Of a stretch of 55,660 bases of DNA, positions 50,914 through 55,660 are shown in pieces. The notes beneath the pieces were generated by a model. It did no database searches and was not told where the DNA came from. It saw only the letters and a list, made by a program, of their open reading frames with translations. The translations under genes and the position numbers were made by a program. Source of the stretch: a virus; IMG/VR virus record IMGVR_UViG_3300031578_006468, positions 1 to 55,660 of that record. The stretch is one strand, 5' to 3'. Numbering within the stretch: the first letter of the stretch is position 1; each line of letters begins with the position of its first letter.

Positions 50914-52080
50914 ATGGCTAAAAAAATAAAATTGAGTGCAACTAGAATAAATACTTTTTTATCTTGTAAGCAAAAGTATTGGTTTTCGTATTATGATAAG
51001 CTACCTAAGCTGTCTAATCCAGCTTTTAAGTTAGGTTTAGCTGTGCATGAACCACTAGAGCTTGCTGGTAATATATGGATAGAAAAAGGTAAGTTTTCTA
51101 AAGCTAGTATTAAAAAAATATTAGAAAAGTACGATGAAGTTTCTGTAAGAGAGGGTATAGAAGATCACGAAGTGCATCTTGAAGGAAAGAACCTGGTTAA
51201 GAAAAGGTTGGCAGACTTTGTTTCGGGCAAAAAAATAATAGGATTAGAAATAAAGTTTGGTTTTTGGGGCGAAGACGGTGGTCAAGATGTAGTTTCTGAT
51301 TTAGGTGTACCCCTAATGGGTTCTATAGATAAGGTGGAAGAGGTTGATGATGAAACTGTTCTAATTATAGACTATAAAACTTCTAAAACTGCTCCTACTG
51401 GTTCACAGATGAAGTCTGATATACAGCTTTCATTGTATGACTTAGTTGCAAGAAAGCTATTTCCTAACTATAAACGGGTGGTTTTAGCGTTAGATTTACT
51501 TAAGTCAGAAATTTTATATACATATAGGACTGATGAGCAGAGACAAGAATTTGAAGAGTACTTAAAGGCGGTCTATGACAGTATGCTAAATTTAAAATCA
51601 GAGGACGTCAGGGCATCTTTAAACGTTTTTTGCCCATGGTGTGATTTTAAAGATTATTGCACCACATATCAAGAGGCTTGTGAGAAATCAGACTACACAT
51701 TCTTACCCACCATGAATTATGATGACGCTGCTCTAGTAGCAGAGTGGGAAATGGTAAAGTCTGTTAAAAAGATTTTGGAAAGCAGAGAAAGAGAATTATC
51801 AATGGTTATGATAGAGAAAATAAAGAAGGATGCTAAGAATTTAGCAGGTTTGGATAAAGAAATATACATAAGACAAAACGCAAGATCTAGTTATGATCTA
51901 GAGACTGTCTTTAAAGCAGTTCCACCTGAAGACTTTTCTAGTTTAGTTAATCTAGATAAGAAATCAGTTGAGTCTTACATGGAACTAAACCCTTCCGTAA
52001 AGGAAATTATATCTAATACTGTTACTACTAATTATACTACACCGTTTTTGGCTTCAAGGAAAGTTAAAGGGGGTAATTAA
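50914..52080 (+). CDS. PD-(D/E)XK exonuclease with predicted Fe-S cluster (Cas4/AddB-like)
   Basis: 388 residues. Motifs in order are C18 in FLSCKQKYWF, H45 in GLAVHE, D139 in GSIDKVE, D153-x-K155 in IIDYKTSK, Q171-x3-Y175 (QLSLYDL) and the cysteine triplet C240-x2-C243-x5-C249 (CPWCDFKDYC). Together these match the RecB-like/Cas4/AddB nucleases in which four cysteines hold a 4Fe-4S cluster. The C-terminal third is helical and unassigned. Such enzymes resect DNA ends for recombination. It starts two bases after the RuvC gene with GGGG upstream. Confidence 0.85.
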   Translation: MAKKIKLSATRINTFLSCKQKYWFSYYDKLPKLSNPAFKLGLAVHEPLELAGNIWIEKGKFSKASIKKILEKYDEVSVREGIEDHEVHLEGKNLVKKRLADFVSGKKIIGLEIKFGFWGEDGGQDVVSDLGVPLMGSIDKVEEVDDETVLIIDYKTSKTAPTGSQMKSDIQLSLYDLVARKLFPNYKRVVLALDLLKSEILYTYRTDEQRQEFEEYLKAVYDSMLNLKSEDVRASLNVFCPWCDFKDYCTTYQEACEKSDYTFLPTMNYDDAALVAEWEMVKSVKKILESRERELSMVMIEKIKKDAKNLAGLDKEIYIRQNARSSYDLETVFKAVPPEDFSSLVNLDKKSVESYMELNPSVKEIISNTVTTNYTTPFLASRKVKGGN

Positions 52081-52082
52081 AG

Positions 52083-52697
52083 ATGTGGGTAGTGTGTTGT
52101 AGGTGTGGTAAGCACAAAGCTCTCTGGGAGTTCAACAGAAGAAGTGGTGATCCCTTTAGCATACAACGTTATTGTAGATTTTGTCAAAATAATCACAATA
52201 AAAAATATAAGAAAGATAATGTTCTTTATATATCAGGCTATAGAAAAAAGTATAATAGAGAGCATAGTGAAGATATAAGGAAATATAATATAAATTATCA
52301 CTTTGAACACAGAGATGACATACATAAAAGACAAAAACTATATCGTAGATTTAATTTGGATCGAGATGCTTTACGATCTTCTAAACGCAGAGCCGTAAAG
52401 TTAAATCAATCTGTTAAATTGACTAAAGATGAGAAGTATAGAATTGGATTGTTATACAAATGGGCAGATGTTTTGGGTCAAGATTTTCAGGTAGACCATA
52501 TAATACCGTTATCTAAGGGTGGTTTACATCACCCCGATAATATGCAGGTTATTCCTAGAATTCAAAATATTAAAAAGAAAGACAAAGATCCGAAGAAGTT
52601 TTATGGGAAATATTATAATTTTATTACTAATGGAGATATAAAAGATGACAAGAGATATACAACAACAAAAGAAAATAAAAGTCTTAGCATACTGTGA
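52083..52697 (+). CDS. HNH endonuclease (homing-type) overlapping a glycosyltransferase gene
   Basis: 204 residues. The N-terminal zinc ribbon is C5-x2-C8 with C31-x2-C34. A basic, helix-rich middle carries repeated HxxD-I/HxxDxxK-like segments (HSEDIRKY, HRDDIHKR). The C-terminal HNH motif is D138-H139 (FQVDHIIPL), N153 (HPDNMQVI) and N162 (IQNIKKKD). The final 53 bases overlap the next gene, whose ribosome binding site lies inside this one, so this gene may have been inserted and acquired a stop codon downstream. Homing activity is inferred. Confidence 0.85.
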   Translation: MWVVCCRCGKHKALWEFNRRSGDPFSIQRYCRFCQNNHNKKYKKDNVLYISGYRKKYNREHSEDIRKYNINYHFEHRDDIHKRQKLYRRFNLDRDALRSSKRRAVKLNQSVKLTKDEKYRIGLLYKWADVLGQDFQVDHIIPLSKGGLHHPDNMQVIPRIQNIKKKDKDPKKFYGKYYNFITNGDIKDDKRYTTTKENKSLSIL

Positions 52698-53934
52698 TAG
52701 TCCTACGTGTGCGACTGGTTTTGGGACAGTAAGTCGTAATATTTTAAGTGGGTTATACGCCACTGGTAAGTATGATATAGATGTTCTTGGGATAAATTTT
52801 TGGGGAGATCCACATAATTTTCCGTTTAGAATTTGGCCTACTGCAATAAATAATGATAGAGATCCATATGGCCGCAAAAAAGTTTTTGATATGATTCCTC
52901 AGATGGATTTTGATATTTTATTTTTTTTGCAGGATACATTTATACTAGAATTTTTGCCAGATTTACACAATAGACTTAGGAAAGGTGGAAAACAGTTTAG
53001 GTCTATTTGCTATTTTCCAATAGATGGCCCGCCAAAGGAGCAGTGGTTACTTAATGTAAATGTGTGTGATGTTCCAGTTGTTTACTCAGAATATGGTAAA
53101 GCTGAAGCAGTTAAAATAATTCCTAGTATGGAAAATATATTGACAGTGCCTCATGGCGTTAATACCTCAGAATATTTTGTATCTGGTGAAAAAGATAGGT
53201 TGGCTTTTAGATCTCAGTTTTTTGGTTCTAAAGCAGATAATTTTATTTTTACAAACCTTAATAGAAATCAGCAACGTAAAGATATACCAAGAACTATAGC
53301 TGCTTTTTATGAGTTTAAAAAGCAAGTACCAAATTCAACTTTATATTTACATATGGCTAAACAAGATCAAGGTTGGGATTTACCGGAAGTAGTTAAAGCA
53401 TATAATATGGATATAACAAGTGATGTTATATTCCCTGAAAATTTCGGCCCGAACCAGGGTTTTCCAAGACAAGTGGTAAATATGGTTTATAATGCAAGTG
53501 ATTGTATACTTAGTACTACTCTTGGTGAGGGTTGGGGTCTAAGTTGGCTCGAAGCTATGGCAACAAAGACGCCTATTATTATGCCAGCTAATACAGCGAT
53601 AGTTGAAAACATAACTAAGGATAGGGGTTGGTTAGTGGATTGTGGAACTAATCCTAGTTTATTTACAGTAGTACCTAATGATAATGAGGTTGTGCGGCCT
53701 TTAGTGGATGTTGAATCTATGGTTAAAACCATGTTAGAAATTTATAACAACCCGGCCGAAGCTAAAAGAAGAGCTGAAAATGCTTATGCTTGGGTACATA
53801 CTAATATGACGTGGGAAAATAGTATAGTTCCTAAATGGTTAGAAATATTTAACTCTGCTTACAACAGTCTTCAAAAGGGTGAAAGTATATCTACTAAATT
53901 GACTGCTAATACTATAGACGCAGAAAAATTCTAA
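52645..53934 (+). CDS. GT4-type glycosyltransferase
   Basis: 429 residues with a GT-B layout: an N-terminal donor/acceptor half (VLAYCDSPTCATGFGTVSRN, VPHGVNTSEYF), then FIFTNLNRNQQRKDIPRTI, the nucleotide-sugar loop, and the E-x7-E motif E295-GWGLSWL-E303 followed by AMATKTPIIMP. This motif is typical of retaining family 4 enzymes that use NDP-sugars. Its start has GGAG 9 bases upstream, inside the HNH gene. Targets could be DNA bases, the phage's virion glycans, or host surface sugars. Proximity to a thymidylate-synthase homologue makes DNA modification plausible, not proven. Confidence 0.85.
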   Translation: MTRDIQQQKKIKVLAYCDSPTCATGFGTVSRNILSGLYATGKYDIDVLGINFWGDPHNFPFRIWPTAINNDRDPYGRKKVFDMIPQMDFDILFFLQDTFILEFLPDLHNRLRKGGKQFRSICYFPIDGPPKEQWLLNVNVCDVPVVYSEYGKAEAVKIIPSMENILTVPHGVNTSEYFVSGEKDRLAFRSQFFGSKADNFIFTNLNRNQQRKDIPRTIAAFYEFKKQVPNSTLYLHMAKQDQGWDLPEVVKAYNMDITSDVIFPENFGPNQGFPRQVVNMVYNASDCILSTTLGEGWGLSWLEAMATKTPIIMPANTAIVENITKDRGWLVDCGTNPSLFTVVPNDNEVVRPLVDVESMVKTMLEIYNNPAEAKRRAENAYAWVHTNMTWENSIVPKWLEIFNSAYNSLQKGESISTKLTANTIDAEKF

Positions 53935-53958
53935 ACCGTATCTAAGAAGGAATCATAG

Positions 53959-54702
53959 ATGATTAAACAAGTAGTAATAGAAGCAATAGATATACCAGAT
54001 GCTTGGTTCCAATGTGTGAATGCAGTACAAGAATATGGGTTTAAATATGAAATCCAACAAGGTAGTTATGTTGGGCAGACAAGATTAGAATTTGATTTTA
54101 TAACAATAGTAATTAAGAAAGCATATTCTGAACCATATGATTTAATGCTTCCACAAATTCCAGCTCATTTAAATATTCCCAATCCTGTAGCCAATGGATA
54201 TGTCGAGGAGTACTTACCTTATTTAATGACAGATGCTATAGATGAAAAAGAGCAGTACACTTATGGAAGTAGAATTACTAATTCTCAAGATATAGATTTT
54301 GAGAAAGATAATTATTATATAACTGATTATGGTGATGAGTTCTTATCTTTGCATGGGTATATAAATCAAATAGACCATTTTATTAAAGTACTAAAAGAAA
54401 CACCAAATACTAATCAAGCAATACTTCAGGTAGGACAACCACAAGATTGTTTGTTAGATGACCCACCTTGCTTGCGACATATTGATATGAGAGTAAAGGA
54501 AGGTGAACTAATCTTCTATCCGTATTTCCGATCTTGGGACTTGTGGGGAGGATTCCCTGCTAACTTAGCAGGTATAGCAGTACTACAGAAATATATGGCA
54601 GATGAAATAGGTGTAAAAATTGGCGAGATTATAGCTTCATCAAAAGGATTACATCTATACGGATATGTAGAAGAACTTGCAAAACTAAGAACAGGTAAAT
54701 AA
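53959..54702 (+). CDS. Thymidylate synthase homologue, archaeal type
   Basis: 247 residues. The match is to the methanogen-type thymidylate synthase or its hydroxymethylase relatives: an N-terminal PDAWFQCVNAVQEYGFKYE, catalytic C171 (DDPPCLRHIDM), the R191-S-W-D-L-W-G-G-F-P-A-N202 block and H232-L-Y234. N202 corresponds to the Asn that reads the uracil base in dUMP-specific enzymes; hydroxymethyl-CMP enzymes have Asp there. It transfers a one-carbon unit to C5 of a pyrimidine nucleotide. It lies between two glycosyltransferases, so it may make either dTMP or a 5-substituted base for later glycosylation. AAGGA precedes the ATG. Confidence 0.82.
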   Translation: MIKQVVIEAIDIPDAWFQCVNAVQEYGFKYEIQQGSYVGQTRLEFDFITIVIKKAYSEPYDLMLPQIPAHLNIPNPVANGYVEEYLPYLMTDAIDEKEQYTYGSRITNSQDIDFEKDNYYITDYGDEFLSLHGYINQIDHFIKVLKETPNTNQAILQVGQPQDCLLDDPPCLRHIDMRVKEGELIFYPYFRSWDLWGGFPANLAGIAVLQKYMADEIGVKIGEIIASSKGLHLYGYVEELAKLRTGK

Positions 54703-54720
54703 AATAATTAGGGGTGTTAA

Positions 54721-55660
54721 ATGGAGATTAAAGGTATAAAGTATGTGGCACCGTGTTTAGATAACTCAGGATATGGTCAAGCTTCGCGTGGAAATATACT
54801 AGCACTTAATAAGCTAGGTATACCATTAACTGTAAAACCAGTAACTTTTGAAGCATTAAGACCAGATCTTGGAAAAGATGGTGAGATAATAAAAAGTTTA
54901 ATCAGTAAAGACATTGATTATAATGTAGTTATTGTGCATACTACTCCAGAATTCTGGAGTACACATATAGAAGATAATAAGCTTAATTTAGGCTACACTA
55001 TATGGGAGACTAGTAAACTTCATCCTAGTTGGAAAAATTATATAAATTATAATATAAATGCTGTAATGGTAGGATGTGAATGGAATGTAGAAGTATTTAA
55101 AAACAGTGGTATAACCAAACCTATATTTGTAGTTCCGCATGGTATAAATATAGCAGCTTTTGACAGCATAAACGATTTTAATATTAGAGGTTTAGCAGAA
55201 AACACCTACACTTTTTATAGTATTTTTCAGTGGGTTGAACGCAAACATCCCATCGCTCTTTTAAAAGCATATTGGTATGCGTTTCAGAACAATGAAAACG
55301 TTGCTTTGGTTTTAAAAACTTATAGAAGCGATTATAGTGATAGTGAGAAAGAGGCTATAAGGATTACCTTAAGAAGATTGAGGGAAGTTACTGTATTTAA
55401 TAATTATCCACCTGTATTTTTACTACCAAACATGTTAACCAGCGATGAGATATTAGGTCTACATAAACGTGGTGATTGTTATACATCGCTTGACAGGGGG
55501 GAGGGTTTTGGCTTAAGTCCTTTTATGGCCGGCGCAGTTGGTAACCCTATTATAGTTACTGGCTTTGGTGGCAGTACTGAATATGCTAAAGAAGACAACA
55601 GTTATCTAGTAGACTATCAGCTTACGCCAGTCAATGGTATGCCATGGAGCCCTTGGTATA
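54721..55660 (+). CDS. Second GT4-type glycosyltransferase, partial (3' end outside window)
   Basis: The frame stays open to the right edge (313 residues visible). It has the GT-B halves (YVAPCLDNSGYGQASRGN at the start; VPHGINIAAF; FYSIFQWVERKHPIALLKAY; MLTSDEILGLHKRGD). The equivalent of the E-x7-E motif reads E261-GFGLSPF-M269, so the second glutamate appears to be Met. PIIVTGFGGSTEY follows. TAGGGGTG precedes the ATG. It resembles the first glycosyltransferase in layout and probably acts in the same pathway. Confidence 0.8.
   Translation, partial: MEIKGIKYVAPCLDNSGYGQASRGNILALNKLGIPLTVKPVTFEALRPDLGKDGEIIKSLISKDIDYNVVIVHTTPEFWSTHIEDNKLNLGYTIWETSKLHPSWKNYINYNINAVMVGCEWNVEVFKNSGITKPIFVVPHGINIAAFDSINDFNIRGLAENTYTFYSIFQWVERKHPIALLKAYWYAFQNNENVALVLKTYRSDYSDSEKEAIRITLRRLREVTVFNNYPPVFLLPNMLTSDEILGLHKRGDCYTSLDRGEGFGLSPFMAGAVGNPIIVTGFGGSTEYAKEDNSYLVDYQLTPVNGMPWSPWY

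Noticed and set aside
1-55660. Stop-codon reassignment (for example TGA or TAG read through)
   Set aside because: All three stops end recognisable genes at sensible family lengths (TGA after RecA at 44956, TAG after DnaJ at 50394), so the standard bacterial code fits.
1-55660. tRNA genes or CRISPR arrays
   Set aside because: No cloverleaf-like or regularly spaced short direct repeats were seen in the gaps, which are all too short to hold an array.

Overview
This window is a stretch of a large, AT-rich tailed bacteriophage genome (G+C about one third, by eye). All 44 genes read rightward on the + strand. Coding is nearly continuous, gaps between genes never exceed about 140 bases, and short overlaps are common. 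The standard bacterial code fits: TAA and TAG dominate and TGA is used as a stop in a few overlapping gene ends. Strong Shine-Dalgarno sequences and a near-perfect TTGACA/TATAAT promoter point to a host using sigma70-type promoters and SD-led initiation, and argue against Bacteroidetes. The exact host cannot be read from the sequence. I see no tRNA, rRNA, CRISPR array, integrase, lysis, terminase, portal or capsid gene.

Region 1 (1-830): the 3' part of a free-standing HNH homing-type endonuclease with repeated zinc-ribbon modules.

Region 2 (831-41998): about 41 kb and 13,500 residues of virion proteins, most probably tail, baseplate and fibre/adhesin components. They are rich in domains used for binding surfaces and sugars: bacterial Ig-like, LamG/concanavalin-like, F5/8 type C (discoidin)-like, DUF2341, carboxypeptidase-regulatory-like, beta-propeller-like and short solenoid-like repeats. 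The largest are 1835 and 2992 residues. Embedded among them is an unexpected two-gene pair (2291-3330) that looks like a split thiamine-diphosphate-dependent decarboxylase (phosphonopyruvate/sulfopyruvate decarboxylase type) with most cofactor and catalytic motif residues lost. Small zinc-ribbon proteins (FmdB-like at 13573 and another at 19621) are also interspersed.

Region 3 (41999-42135): a control region with a consensus promoter and an inverted repeat over a second -10-like element. It separates virion genes from replication genes.

Region 4 (42136-52080): a replication-recombination operon. It holds a DnaN-type sliding clamp, an unknown conserved protein, RecA, a small PD-(D/E)XK/Vsr-like nuclease, a possible UvsY-like mediator, DnaB helicase, DnaG-type primase, an SSB-like OB protein with an added CxxC element, a zinc-ribbon protein, a full DnaJ co-chaperone, a RuvC-type resolvase and a Cas4/RecB-like nuclease with Fe-S cysteines. 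No DNA polymerase gene lies in the window.

Region 5 (52083-55660): an HNH endonuclease overlapping the first of two GT4-type glycosyltransferases, with an archaeal-type thymidylate synthase homologue between them. The second glycosyltransferase runs off the right edge. A pyrimidine C5-modifying enzyme fold next to sugar transferases suggests, but does not prove, a DNA-modification cassette.
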